A stretch of DNA of 64,000 nucleotides. It comes from CAVUOA01 sp963742955. Lineage in GTDB: Bacteria; Bacteroidota; Ignavibacteria; Tepidaquicellales; OLB5. This document shows positions 26,367 through 37,030 of this stretch, piece after piece. A model generated the notes under the pieces. The model searched no databases, was not told where the DNA came from, and saw only the letters and a list, made by a program, of their open reading frames with translations. How positions within the stretch are numbered: position 1 is the stretch's first letter; every line of letters starts with the position of its first letter. The position numbers and the translations under genes are program-made. The DNA is taken from NCBI GenBank assembly GCA_963742955.1, contig CAVUOA010000008.1, positions 806,001-870,000 on the forward strand. Reading direction: 5' to 3'.

Positions 26367-28886
26367 TTATTTCACCAGAATCATCTTCTTTACAGCATTG
26401 AAATCAGCTGATTTCATTGTATAGAAATATACTCCGCTTGCCAAACTCGAAGCATTGAAATCGACAGTATAAATTCCTGCCTGCTTTACTTCGTTCACAA
26501 GTGTTGCAACTTCTCTTCCGAGAACATCATATACCTTTAATTCCACGTTGCCTGATTTAGGCAGTGTGTAGGTAATCTTTGTTGTCGGGTTAAAAGGATT
26601 AGGATAATTCTGTGCAAGTGAATAATAGTTCGGAATAGTAACCGTCTGGATTCCGCCTACCAGTGTGTAATAAGTAAGAGTTATACACCAAGCTTTAAGG
26701 AATCCTGTATCTCCTGCTGCGCCGTCAGAAATTCTTAGTGTCCAGGCACCGTTTACGTTGGTTCCGTTAACAGCTGCGAGCGGAGATTCAGGTCTGAATG
26801 AACCTGTGAATGGAGCTGTTCCTGATGAAATCGGCGTAGAAGCTGAATCGTTCAGCAGTGTGTGAATAAAGTTATCGCCGGAACCGCCTTCGTTTGTAAT
26901 TAATGCTACACTGGTTCCAAGATGCAGCAGCTGGAACGAAAGGTCTGAATCCCATGTGTGGGTAACTGTATCAACCAGCACGTTGCAGTCAAGTACATCC
27001 AAACCGTTTGGTATATTTACAACAATTGAATCGTTTATAGTCGTGTTATCAAGAATATTTATATTCAATCCGTTTCTGCAGAGGGTGCTTGAAGCTACGC
27101 TGGGAGCAGAAGGAAGAACGTTAACGGTAGTTGTAACTGTATCGTTAGCTCTGTTTGAATCGTTTGCTAATGCCGATACATATTTTAATGTATACAAGCC
27201 GGCAGATGTAGGTGTCCAAGTGTTGGTGACAGAGTCAACAGCACCTGAGTTTATATTAATATTTGTAGTGTTAGTAAGAGTACCATTAATAAAGTATTTA
27301 ATAGGTACACCTGTTTCATTCGCTGTTCCTGCATTGGTAACCTTTGTTCTTATTGTATAAGGAGTATTAATAATAAACTGGCCCGGCAGGCTCAGAAATG
27401 GACCAACTGCTATATCATGAGCAAGAGGGGGTCCGATCGAAACCTGAACAGTCCAGCACTGGTAAATACCAGAAGAGTTATCTGCCCAGAACGGAAACAA
27501 ATTATTATTGTTTGCATAAGCTATTGTGATATAATCACCCTGATAGCCTCCTGCAAGACCTGGAATTGGTGAAGGAGTAAAGTTATGGTCGCTTAACTGA
27601 ATATCTGTGAATGTATTTCCGCCGTCCTGTGAACGTGACATATATGTTTGAGTAACGTATCCAGTAGTATTTCTCTGGTCATAATATTCAACGTTAACGC
27701 CGCCATTGGGGTCAACTACAACGCTTCCAAAATATTGATACCTGCCGCTTCCGGGAGTATCCTGGTTTACTCTGAAGTGAGTCCATGTATTTCCGCCGTC
27801 GGTTGAACGTTCCATACAAATATCAGCTGCATCCGTTGCCGGAGCAATGTTCTTTTCACCGGTTACTACATAAATCCATCCGTTGTGCGCTCCGCCAGTT
27901 TTATCAACGTCCATTCTCGGGAATCCTGCTGCCCTGATACCGTTAAAGAGGTTCTGGGCTCTGATTCCGTTAATATCAACCACATGGTTTGAAGTAAATG
28001 CCCATGTTACACCGCCGTCTGTTGAACGAGCAAAGCCAAGGCTGTCTTCAGTTGAGTTCTGTCCGTTTGTTGTGCAGTTTGCCCAGCAAACATATACAAC
28101 ACCGCCGGGTCCAACTTCAACGTCACATCCCTGATGATGGTGGCCTGAAGAAGGAGGAGGACTTACAGGAGCTTCTGATGTCCATGTAACACCGCCGTTT
28201 GTTGTATAAGACATTACGATTCTGTTTGTATAAGAGCCTGCAAATTCGGTCCATACAGTGTAAGCTCTTCCAAGATAAGCGCTTCCGGTTACGTTATCAA
28301 CTGCGGAAAGGTTTTTATCAAAGCTGCTTACGCCGGGAAAGTTCATATCAAAAGTCCAGGTAGCTCCATAATTTGTAGAGTGTCCTGCTCCCTGAATTAC
28401 TGAATGTCCGAATCTTCCGTCCCATGCTGAACCGTTTGACCATATCCAGCATCCGGGGTCACCGCTGTTGGGGGTGAATGTAATATTACTGCCTGTCCAG
28501 TTTGCCCCCCCGTTGGTTGTTGCCGCATAACCGGTACCGTAAAAAGACGGACCATACGAGTTCCATGCACAGTATAATATTGACGGGTTGCTTCTCATTG
28601 TTGCAGCGTCAATTTCGCTCTGTGTTGCTGTGTGCGGAAATGGCCTGAAGTTAGGAGGAAGTACGATAGTTTCGTTACCGTTCCTTATAACTCTGGTCTG
28701 TGTGTTAGGATTTTTGTAATTGACCTGGTCTTGCGCAGCAGGCAGATTATAATATTCGCCCGCAACAGGATAAACTCTCGACATCGGAGTTTTCCATACC
28801 CAATCAGGTACATCCTGTGACAGCACGCTGTTGGAATACAGCAAAACTATAGCAAACACAGGAAGAACCATTAGTGTTCTTTTCAT
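26367..28886 (-). CDS. T9SS cargo: BNR propeller, CARDB-like, P-domain, copy 2
   Basis: An intact 839-residue paralogue of the gene at 23631-26158; most blades are near identical. I chose ATG at 28886 (MKRTLMVLPV), which follows GGGGGAG; a TTG frame extends to 28916 but the paralogue aligns only from the ATG. Domains: signal peptide about 1-24, sialidase/BNR propeller about 50-490 (repeated STDGG-T-W, WADNSSGIYQCW), CARDB-like Ig about 495-600, P-like domain about 605-740 and T9SS type A sorting domain about 755-839 (NYPNPFNPTTKITYTLP, LASGVYFY, KKMILVK). Likely a secreted or surface-anchored binding or hydrolytic protein. No clear catalytic residues were identified. Confidence 0.85.
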   Translation of the reverse strand: MKRTLMVLPVFAIVLLYSNSVLSQDVPDWVWKTPMSRVYPVAGEYYNLPAAQDQVNYKNPNTQTRVIRNGNETIVLPPNFRPFPHTATQSEIDAATMRSNPSILYCAWNSYGPSFYGTGYAATTNGGANWTGSNITFTPNSGDPGCWIWSNGSAWDGRFGHSVIQGAGHSTNYGATWTFDMNFPGVSSFDKNLSAVDNVTGSAYLGRAYTVWTEFAGSYTNRIVMSYTTNGGVTWTSEAPVSPPPSSGHHHQGCDVEVGPGGVVYVCWANCTTNGQNSTEDSLGFARSTDGGVTWAFTSNHVVDINGIRAQNLFNGIRAAGFPRMDVDKTGGAHNGWIYVVTGEKNIAPATDAADICMERSTDGGNTWTHFRVNQDTPGSGRYQYFGSVVVDPNGGVNVEYYDQRNTTGYVTQTYMSRSQDGGNTFTDIQLSDHNFTPSPIPGLAGGYQGDYITIAYANNNNLFPFWADNSSGIYQCWTVQVSIGPPLAHDIAVGPFLSLPGQFIINTPYTIRTKVTNAGTANETGVPIKYFINGTLTNTTNININSGAVDSVTNTWTPTSAGLYTLKYVSALANDSNRANDTVTTTVNVLPSAPSVASSTLCRNGLNINILDNTTINDSIVVNIPNGLDVLDCNVLVDTVTHTWDSDLSFQLLHLGTSVALITNEGGSGDNFIHTLLNDSASTPISSGTAPFTGSFRPESPLAAVNGTNVNGAWTLRISDGAAGDTGFLKAWCITLTYYTLVGGIQTVTIPNYYSLAQNYPNPFNPTTKITYTLPKSGNVELKVYDVLGREVATLVNEVKQAGIYTVDFNASSLASGVYFYTMKSADFNAVKKMILVK

Positions 28887-28900
28887 TTGATTTCTCCCCC

Positions 28901-28922
28901 GAGATATTATTTTCAATATCTC
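28901..28922 (-). promoter_or_regulatory. Hairpin next to the ribosome-binding site, copy 2
   Basis: GAGATATT and AATATCTC form a perfect 8-bp stem with a 6-base loop. In the mRNA it ends directly at GGGGGAG before the ATG at 28886. Confidence 0.6.
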
Positions 28923-29045
28923 AATTTAGGTTATTAATGTTATTTATTTAATTTTTTAAACAAAAGTCTGTCATTTTAACAGAATAAGTGTAAAAAGTCA
29001 AGTAGATTTTTACGTACTCAATTAACCAAAAACGTGGAATAAAAG

Positions 29046-29074
29046 AAAGGCAGTTATTCATCATAACTGCCTTA
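29046..29074 (-). terminator. Terminator after the third T9SS cargo gene
   Basis: AAGGCAGTTAT (29047-29057) pairs with ATAACTGCCTT (29063-29073). On the minus strand it is followed by TCTTTT. The stem sequence is almost the same as that at 26321-26346. Confidence 0.8.
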
Positions 29075-29098
29075 TAAAATGTGAAATGTAAAGCCTTG

Positions 29099-32020
29099 TT
29101 ATTTTATTAATACCATTTTCTTTACATCGGTGAATGCACCCGCCTCTATACGGTAAAAATATACTCCGCTAGCTAAATTATCACCGTTGAAAACAGCTTC
29201 GTATGAACCGGGCTGTTTCATTGCGTTAACCAGAACAGCAACTTCTTTTCCGACAACATCGTACACAACAAGCTTAACATTGCTTTGTTTCGGAACACTG
29301 AACTTGATGCTTGTTGACGGGTTGAACGGATTGGGATAATTCTGCTCCAATGAATAAACCGACGGAACTATTTGCTGCGAATTTTGACTGCCCACAACCA
29401 AATCTATTGTAAAGCATATATTCGGCCTTGTGGTTTGAGCTGTGCCTCCTGTTAAAGAGCATCCTGTACTGTTATCCAGATGATTATGCCAAGTCATAGC
29501 TGACGCTGTGGTTGAATATACAGTGGAGTTTGAAGTCCAGGCATTATTATCGAAGCATATTTCCATCAGCACATTCGATGTGCCGTTCCACAGGAACGGG
29601 GTTTGGAGCGTAATGTACTGCCACCCTGTTCCCGGAGGTGTATAGGTACCGGTGTAGCAAGTAGTCCATCCGGCTGTGGTAAATCCTGTCAATGAATTAA
29701 GCGAGGATGTTTGAATTTTTATCTCGAAACCGCCCATTGCAGGCGCACCTACTGATGCCACGTTAAATCCGACCTGTGAAATATATCCGGCGCCTCCGCC
29801 TGCGGCTATAATATCACTTGCCGAGTATAGCATATCAGTTTTGGAATCCATATATAAAGTATAATACGGATATCCAACAGCACTAGTTCCTGTGCCTATG
29901 CATGCAGTTACCCTGCTTATTATCTTAAATTTGTATAAAGCCGTTGAATCTTTATTATGCGCGGAAGAATTATCCTGTGCAATTATTCTGTAAAATATCG
30001 AATCCTGGTATGCAACCTGTGATGTATCTGAATTGAATGCTGCCGAGAAATTGCTTCCGCCTATGTTCGGCAGTCTGAACGTTTTCAATCCCGTACCCGT
30101 GTTATTTTTATACCATCTTACCCAAACCGAATCGATTCCTATATTATCTGTTACAGAAGCGCCTACTGTTGCAGGCCAGTTTGGCTTTGGAACATCAAGC
30201 AGAGGTGTGTGGGCAATAACGGGTTTTACAGTATCTGCTGTTGCATTGAATGAGTACAAAGTTCCCGGTGCGCCGGCAGGGGCAGTAGCTGTTCTGCTTA
30301 GCACATCGGATGTTTTAAGATAATACCTGTATGTTGCCGGTGAACCGTTTCCCGGAATGTTTGCAGTCCAGTTGGTTCCGCTTGAGTTGGTCAGCAGTAC
30401 ACTGTCTGTAATAGCCGGGTTGTTTCTTGACCAGAAAAGTCTTGTCTTAGCTGGGTCAATGTTTGAACCTGCTGGTGTAATTACACAATTTACAACATAT
30501 GGTCCGGCAAGATTTTCTGTATTGCTTAACGGTGTGTGAGAAATCGAAGGACCTAAGCTTACATATCCTGCCCATGCATTATAGAATCCTGCTGCTCCGC
30601 CTTTATCATCCATCCAGAACGCCCATACTTTATTGTTACCTGAAGTAACTCCAATGTAATCTCCCATATAACCGCCCGACATGCCGTTTGCCGGTTTCGG
30701 TTTGAAATGATGGTCTGCTATTTCGATATCAGTCCATGTATTGCCGCCGTCAATCGAGCGCGAAAGCCAAACCGAACATGAGTCGCCTGATGAAGGAAAA
30801 TCTCTGTTATCATAATAAGCCACGTTTACGCCGCCGTATTCGTCTACTCTTACACATGGAAACCACTGAACTTTGCCATTGTTTAAAGCATCCTGGTTAA
30901 CACGGATACCGGATGACCATGTGAGACCGTCATCTGTAGAGCGGTGAATAACAATATCCGCATCGCTTCCCGCAGGAGCATGATTGTATTCCGACATTAC
31001 AATGTATATCCATCCGTTTCTCGGACCGCCGCTTTTATCAATACTTACTCTTGTAAAACCGTTTGTCCTGATTCCCCATCCGTTAAAGGATGTTGAGCGG
31101 GTTCCATTAGTTGAATAAGCAGGCTGTATCGGTGTAAAGCTTACACCGCCGTTTGTAGACCTGCCTATACCTACAGAAGTTTCTGTCCACGGGCTTGATG
31201 AACCGTGCAGCGCGTATGTAACAATGACCGTCCCGGTAGGACCTGCGTCAACGTCATGGCCCTGTGAATATAATCCTGAAGGAGGAGCCCATGCTACCGG
31301 CGTTTGCCAGGAAACGCCGCCATTGGTTGTCCTGGCACAGAAGCTTTGACCTGAAGAATAATCACAAAATGCCATGTAACTGTTTCCGTAATAGGGACTG
31401 GATGGATAGTCATCTGTCCCGGCAAGATTTTTATCATCATTAGCATTAGTATGGACCTGAACGCTGGCAGAAAATGTCTGCCCGAAATCGGTTGAGTATT
31501 CTGCAGCCATACCTGTGACACCACCAAAGTTTGATGAACTTGAAAGGTGCGTAAAGATTACCCTTACGTTTTTATCTATTGCCGGACCCGGGTCGCCGCG
31601 CTGGTTGTTTGTGTTCCCATTATTTATGACGTTCGAACCAAACCAGTTTACACCGCCGTTAGTAGTAATGTATGAACCCGAATTAATCGAGGAGCCGGTT
31701 ACTGCATTAGATGACCCGAACATAAAGTTTTGATTAACACGGCTGCACACTAACGGCACTTCCGTTTGGGCGCTAGAGGTCGAAGGCAGAACCCTGATAT
31801 TAGGATTCGGGTTCACTACAAGAACCTCATACGGGGTTCTGATTATTTTTCCCGGTATTCTTGGAACGTCATAAATTACCGGTGGAAGTGGTGCGTAATC
31901 CCCTATGGCACGGACTACCGTACTGGGATTATTATCCCATTGCGGCGAATCTGATTTTTGCCCTGTAAATACGAGATAACCGCAGAGAGCAAAGAGGAAA
32001 AGAAAGTTTATCTTTCTCAT
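29099..32020 (-). CDS. T9SS cargo: large BNR propeller protein
   Basis: A 973-residue secreted protein, distantly related to the two upstream paralogues. It has a signal peptide (FLFLFALCGYLVF), a sialidase-like propeller with many TTNGGVNW, STNGGVSF and STDDGLTW blades, Ig-like modules in the middle (KTRLFWSRN..., DSVWVRWYKNN), a lectin-like or FN3-like region, and a T9SS type A sorting domain (NYPNPFNPSTSIKFSVP to KKMVLIK). The sequence DGLTWSSGIRVNQD aligns with the paralogues. The gene is intact. A binding or glycan-related role is possible but not shown. Confidence 0.83.
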   Translation of the reverse strand: MRKINFLFLFALCGYLVFTGQKSDSPQWDNNPSTVVRAIGDYAPLPPVIYDVPRIPGKIIRTPYEVLVVNPNPNIRVLPSTSSAQTEVPLVCSRVNQNFMFGSSNAVTGSSINSGSYITTNGGVNWFGSNVINNGNTNNQRGDPGPAIDKNVRVIFTHLSSSSNFGGVTGMAAEYSTDFGQTFSASVQVHTNANDDKNLAGTDDYPSSPYYGNSYMAFCDYSSGQSFCARTTNGGVSWQTPVAWAPPSGLYSQGHDVDAGPTGTVIVTYALHGSSSPWTETSVGIGRSTNGGVSFTPIQPAYSTNGTRSTSFNGWGIRTNGFTRVSIDKSGGPRNGWIYIVMSEYNHAPAGSDADIVIHRSTDDGLTWSSGIRVNQDALNNGKVQWFPCVRVDEYGGVNVAYYDNRDFPSSGDSCSVWLSRSIDGGNTWTDIEIADHHFKPKPANGMSGGYMGDYIGVTSGNNKVWAFWMDDKGGAAGFYNAWAGYVSLGPSISHTPLSNTENLAGPYVVNCVITPAGSNIDPAKTRLFWSRNNPAITDSVLLTNSSGTNWTANIPGNGSPATYRYYLKTSDVLSRTATAPAGAPGTLYSFNATADTVKPVIAHTPLLDVPKPNWPATVGASVTDNIGIDSVWVRWYKNNTGTGLKTFRLPNIGGSNFSAAFNSDTSQVAYQDSIFYRIIAQDNSSAHNKDSTALYKFKIISRVTACIGTGTSAVGYPYYTLYMDSKTDMLYSASDIIAAGGGAGYISQVGFNVASVGAPAMGGFEIKIQTSSLNSLTGFTTAGWTTCYTGTYTPPGTGWQYITLQTPFLWNGTSNVLMEICFDNNAWTSNSTVYSTTASAMTWHNHLDNSTGCSLTGGTAQTTRPNICFTIDLVVGSQNSQQIVPSVYSLEQNYPNPFNPSTSIKFSVPKQSNVKLVVYDVVGKEVAVLVNAMKQPGSYEAVFNGDNLASGVYFYRIEAGAFTDVKKMVLIK

Positions 32021-32395
32021 AAATTATTCCTTATTACAAGTGAATTATTAAATAAGATTATTTTTATAAAAATAATGCATCAGTAAGACTGCATTAACAC
32101 TCAACGGCAAATCTAATTATAAAGAAACAGACAGACATTCCCCTGAGTCTTTAACAGGCGACATTAAATAACATGAAATTTAAAAGACGAGCAGAGTTAA
32201 AAACAGAAGTATATTTGTATTTCATATCAGTTTCCCGCGGGCTCAAAACAAACAGAATACCTGACTTATTTTTGAAAGATTTGTTTCCAGAGTTTCTTAT
32301 TCACAGCAGATATCGGTATAACTCCATTAGTAAATTATATCAATATCCTGTAAAGAACAATTTAATTTTGAGTGACGCTAAAAAGGCGGGTTATA
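32021..32395. other. Intergenic region between a T9SS cargo gene and lipB
   Basis: An 86-codon open frame (32173-32433, plus) lies here and overlaps the end of lipB on the other strand. It has no family features and a composition unlike its neighbours, so I do not call it a gene. Nothing else was recognised; the promoter of the 29099-32020 gene should lie in the left part. Confidence 0.5.
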
Positions 32396-33109
32396 TTAGT
32401 TCCCGATGTGATAATAAGTTCGTAAATTATTGAGAGTTAGATTTTCTAAACTCACAGAGAATACAGATTCGATATTTTTTAATACTATATTTTTAACTTC
32501 TTCAAAATCAATTTCTCTCCCAAGCAGTTTTTTCATGCTGGTAACACCCTTGTGAAATATTCCGCAGGGAATTATGTTATCAAAAAAACCGAGTTCGCTG
32601 TTAATATTGAACGCAAGACCATGCATGGTAACCCACCTGGAGACCTTAATTCCAATAGCGCAAATCTTTTCTTCACCTACCCATACACCTGTAAATTCTT
32701 CATCTTTATGAGAGACAATCCCATAATAATTCAGAGTTCTCACAATAACTTCCTCAAGGTCTCTTAAATACCTGTGAGTATCAAGATAGAAGTTATTTAA
32801 ATCCAGTATCGGGTAGCAAACCAATTGTCCTGGTCCGTGGTAAGTTAAATCACCGCCCCTGTCAATTTCATAATAAGAAATTTTCTGTTTATTCATAGTT
32901 TCGCTGTCTATAAGAAGATGATTCCTGTCTCCCGATTTTCCCAGGGTATAAACATGGTTATGCTGGTTTGTGATTACAATATCACTGCATTTATTATTCT
33001 GCTTGTATGAATTAATTTGCTTTTGAAGCTGCCATGTACTGTTGTAATCTGTTAAACCAAGGTCTATATGATAAACTTTTTTTAATATGTTATTTTCATT
33101 GATTCCCAT
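32396..33109 (-). CDS. lipB: Lipoyl(octanoyl) transferase
   Basis: A 237-residue LipB that moves octanoyl from acyl carrier protein to lipoyl domains. The signature RGGDLTYHGPGQ is at residues 84-95. The catalytic Cys182 lies in IIPCGI and the catalytic Lys148 in GEEKICAIGIKV. The length is normal and the frame intact. It is a single gene, with lipA not in this window. Confidence 0.95.
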   Translation of the reverse strand: MGINENNILKKVYHIDLGLTDYNSTWQLQKQINSYKQNNKCSDIVITNQHNHVYTLGKSGDRNHLLIDSETMNKQKISYYEIDRGGDLTYHGPGQLVCYPILDLNNFYLDTHRYLRDLEEVIVRTLNYYGIVSHKDEEFTGVWVGEEKICAIGIKVSRWVTMHGLAFNINSELGFFDNIIPCGIFHKGVTSMKKLLGREIDFEEVKNIVLKNIESVFSVSLENLTLNNLRTYYHIGN

Positions 33110-33311
33110 ATCTAAATATATATTTTAAGAAAATGGAAATAAATGCATTTTGAGTGAATACCGGAACTTACCAACTATCATATATTTATGCTGGTTAAGT
33201 CACTTCATTTAATATTTAGCTTGATTTTACTTACACTTAGTTTTATATTCAACTTGAATAATTACATTTAAAAAAGCAGTATATCCATAATTATATAAAG
33301 ATGGAGAAACA

Positions 33312-35832
33312 ATGATGAAAAAATATCTGAAACCGTTTATAATAATACTTGCTGTAATGGCTCTCAGGTTTTTCACCGGCTGCGGAGGTTCTGAAGAGGA
33401 AGTTACCGAAAATACAAGCAAGGCAAAAGATTCATTGAATATATATCTTGCGCTGGAAAACGCAAGAATAAAATATACCGATGCCCTTCTGTATAACGAA
33501 AAGAATGATTCAAAAAACTCCAAAGCAAATTTTGAAGCGGCTGTAAACCAGCTTGCAAAAGTTGATTCAAAAACTCTTGACCTGCATTATGGATGGAAAA
33601 AAGATTACACAGAGCTGGCAACAAGTGTTGTCCAGGATTATCTTACTGCGCATAAGGAAATCCCTGATAATTCAAAAGTGTTCAAGCTTGCAAAACGTGT
33701 CGGCGTAGAATATGAAAAGATAGAAAAAAAATCTTACTCAACCAAATTTGACCCTTCCACACTTCCCAAAGGAAAAGATATTAAGCTCGAGAGAAACCAG
33801 TATGTTGATGAATACCTTACTTACTTCCAGAACGGCGGAAGAAAATACATGGATAAATGGCTTTATCGTTCAGGCAAGTATTTCAACCTGATGAGGTCAA
33901 TCCTTAAAGAAGACGGAGTACCCGAAGAGCTTATTTACCTCTCAATGATTGAAAGCGGGCTTGACCCAACAATTTCGTCATGGGCGGGCGCTATTGGCTT
34001 ATGGCAGTTCATGCCGACTACGGGAACGGCTTATGGATTGTATTACGACTCGTATACCGATGATAAGCGCGACCCGGAAAAATCAACCGATGCAGCCGGA
34101 AGACACTTAAAAGACCTTTATAACTCATTAGGCGACTGGTATTTAGCACTTGCTTCTTATAACGCTGGTCCCGGCAGAATCACAAGCGCTATGCAGAAAA
34201 CCGGCTCATCAGATTTCTGGACAATTAAAGATTACCTGCCGAAGGAAACACGAAATTACGTTCCCCAGTATATTGCATGCGCGCTGATTACCATAGACCC
34301 CGAAGCTTACGGCTTTAATGATGTTGAGTATGCTGCTCCTATTGAATATGACCGAGTTGTAATCAAAGCCCAGGTTTCGCTATCGAGAATTGCGGAGCTT
34401 TGCAATTCGAACGTTGAAACAATACGCGACCTCAACCCGCAGCTGATTCAGGATATAACACCTTTATTCGACGGAGGTTACTTAATTAAGATTCCCAAAG
34501 GCTCCTTCAAAGAGTTTGCCAAGAACTACGAAGAAGCATCCGATTTTGATAAAAACGATTTCAAACCGGAGTATGAAGGCAACGAAGGATATGGTTCACT
34601 GAACGATACTCATACACAATCATATTTTTCTGTAAAAGGTTATAACGTTGCAGACCCGCATCTGATAATAAGCAAAACCAACAGGGAGCTTGTTTTCCAT
34701 CAGCTTGCCGACAGCGAAGACCTCGGAGCGGTAGCTTCCAAATATTCAGTAAGGCCTTCGGATATCAGAATATGGAATTATATTTCTTACGGCAGGTATC
34801 CCAAGAAAGGTGACAGCCTTTCAATTTGGCTGACCCAGGCTAAATATAAAGAGCTTTACGGCTCAAAAGACGGAGAAAATAACGAGTATGACCCGGTGAA
34901 TACAAACAGCAGCACAGAGGTTACTGAGAATGAAACTACATCCAAAAAGGAAGATAATTCATCTATACTCGTAAACAAAGAACACCGTACAGACCCGCCT
35001 ATAACAAAGAAAAAAGAATCTCCTCCGGTTGTAAAAACAAATCCGCCCGAGACAACAGAAAAGAAAACAACCGAGAAAAAAACTGTTGAAAAGAAAACAA
35101 CCGAGAAGAAAAAAGAACCGAAAGGAACACTCCAGACTTATACCGTGAAATCAGGTGATATACTTGCGGATATTGCGGATAAATATGATGTAAAAATTTC
35201 GGATATAAAAGACTGGAATGACCTTGAATCGGATAAAATACTCGTAGGACAGAAGCTTAAAATTTATTCCGATAAAAAAGTAACTAGCTCGGGTAAAGAG
35301 AAAAATTCAAAGCAGACTTATACTGTTAAAGAAGGCGATAACCTTACCGCCATCGCAGATAAATTTGATGTGGACGTTAGTGACTTAAAAGACTGGAATG
35401 ATTTGGATAACGATGTTATATATTCAGGGCAGGTACTGAAAATATATTCCGATAAAAAAGATACAAAGGATACAAAGAATACTAAATACAAAGAAAAACA
35501 AAAAGCAAACTACATACACCGTTAAAGCAGGTGATAACCTGACTGCAATTGCAGATAAATTCGATGTATCGGTTTCGGATTTGAAAGAGTGGAATGACCT
35601 GAAGAGTGATGTAATACAGGAAGGTCAGGTGCTGAAACTGTATTCATCAAAAGATACTAAAAAGGAATCCACCAAGAAAAAAGAAAAAACCCAGTACTAC
35701 ACAGTTAAGAAAGGCGATACTCTCGCTAAGATTGCCGATAAGTATGATGTATCAATATCCGAGCTGAAAAAATGGAATAAGCTGAAATCGGATGATATTG
35801 TTATAGGACAGAAACTGCAGGTAAGTAAGTAA
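33312..35832 (+). pseudogene. MltD-like lytic transglycosylase with four LysM domains, one frameshift
   Basis: A lipoprotein (lipobox FFTGC near residue 21) of the membrane-bound lytic transglycosylase D type. The SLT domain carries the catalytic Glu214 in SMIESGLDP and the motifs AIGLWQFMPTTG and YNAGPGRI. Two degenerate LysM-like stretches follow, then a Lys/Thr/Glu-rich linker and four clear LysM repeats (TYTVKSGD, TYTVKEGD, TYTVKAGD, YYTVKKGD), each with a DWND/EWND-type core. One extra A in the run near 35503 breaks the frame before LysM 3; corrected, it has 839 residues. It cleaves the glycan strands of peptidoglycan. Without correction, two LysM domains are lost. Confidence 0.88.
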
Positions 35833-35837
35833 ATTAA

Positions 35838-35862
35838 AACCCCGCGAAAGCGGGGTCTAAGT
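35838..35862. terminator. Hairpin between convergent genes
   Basis: CCCCGC and GCGGGG form a stem with a GAAA tetraloop (35840-35855). A T run follows on the minus strand, so it mainly terminates the small T9SS gene, and it may also protect the mltD end. Confidence 0.8.
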
Positions 35863-35883
35863 ATTTATGGAAACCTTGAATAG

Positions 35884-36804
35884 CTACTTTATTAAGACCA
35901 TTTTTTTGCTTTTAATATACTCCCCCGCTTGGATTTTGCACACATAAACTCCGCTCGCAAGATCCTCTCCGTTAAATTCAACAGAGTATCGGCCTGATTG
36001 TTTATAATCGTTATTAACTAGACATATAATTTCATTTCCTAGACAATCATAAACTATAAGATTTACCACTGATGATGTCGGAATATCATAAGTGATTATT
36101 GTTTTTGGATTAAATGGATTGGGATAATTTTGGTATAACTGAAAATTCTCCGGAATCTCATTTGATATCGTACCAACAGCAACCGGAAACGAAGTATCGC
36201 CATAGACAATGCCATTTATCACACAGCCTAGAAGAGTATTTTGGGTATAACAGCTTGGATCTGGGCTATAAGTATTCGATGTGTATCCAAAATCTTTTAC
36301 ATATACCCTAGACCAATTATATGACCCTGAAAAATATCCAAATGTTTTGGAAGGTTTATTAAGTCCAAAAATACTTTTTAATGACGTATCAGTACAAGAC
36401 TGATGGGTTCCGCAGGACCGGAGAATATCATTTATTCTTGAACGAAGACTATCTATGACTTTCACATGTGGTGTATAACAGCCTATATTGAATATAGTAT
36501 ATTTCAAGATATTACCTGTAACAGAATCTACTCTCATTGTATCTATACTGGGGGTGGGGCACTGGGAGCCATTGACATTGCTTACACTTACTTTAAATAT
36601 ATTGTATATCTCTCCGTTAATATTAATTTGACTAATTATTTGTGTTTTGCTAACCAAATCACATTGACAACCATTATATCCATTATAATGGTATATCCAA
36701 ACATTACCGACAGCCGTAGGATAATAATTAACAATACTTGTATCTTGAGAATAAACCAAGCAAGAAGATAAAACAGCAATTAGGGCAGAAATTATTTTTC
36801 TCAT
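35884..36804 (-). CDS. Small secreted T9SS sorting-domain protein
   Basis: A 306-residue protein with a signal peptide (ISALIAVLSSCLVYSQ), a cysteine-rich central domain of about 190 residues (YPTAVGNVWIYHYNG, NGCQCD, HQSCTD) and a T9SS type A sorting domain (NYPNPFNPKTIITYDIP to KKMVLIK). At least six cysteines in the central region suggest disulfides. I do not recognise the central domain. It is a single intact gene. Confidence 0.75.
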   Translation of the reverse strand: MRKIISALIAVLSSCLVYSQDTSIVNYYPTAVGNVWIYHYNGYNGCQCDLVSKTQIISQININGEIYNIFKVSVSNVNGSQCPTPSIDTMRVDSVTGNILKYTIFNIGCYTPHVKVIDSLRSRINDILRSCGTHQSCTDTSLKSIFGLNKPSKTFGYFSGSYNWSRVYVKDFGYTSNTYSPDPSCYTQNTLLGCVINGIVYGDTSFPVAVGTISNEIPENFQLYQNYPNPFNPKTIITYDIPTSSVVNLIVYDCLGNEIICLVNNDYKQSGRYSVEFNGEDLASGVYVCKIQAGEYIKSKKMVLIK

Positions 36805-37030
36805 TTTAAGTTGACTTTATTTTAATAAAACAACTTTTTATAAGTACTCTACATATAAGAACAGAAATCATCACAATATAATAGCTAAAAGAGAAAGCAA
36901 CATGGCAATTACACATCCTACCCCCCTCTCCCCTTTTAAATTGATTATCTTCTAAATTTTGAATATTATTATAAATTAAAGTACACATCGATTTAAATTA
37001 AATTAAAACCATAACTTAATACACTGATTT

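Noticed and set aside
28887..28916. TTG start for the T9SS cargo copy 2
   Set aside because: The paralogue aligns only from ATG 28886, which has the GGGGGAG site; the TTG lies inside the hairpin.
32173..32433. 86-codon open frame upstream of and overlapping lipB
   Set aside because: It has no family features and overlaps the lipB end on the other strand; it is most likely a chance frame.
35105..35825. CRISPR array or DNA tandem repeat
   Set aside because: The repeats are in-frame LysM coding units; no CRISPR repeats with spacers were found anywhere in the window.
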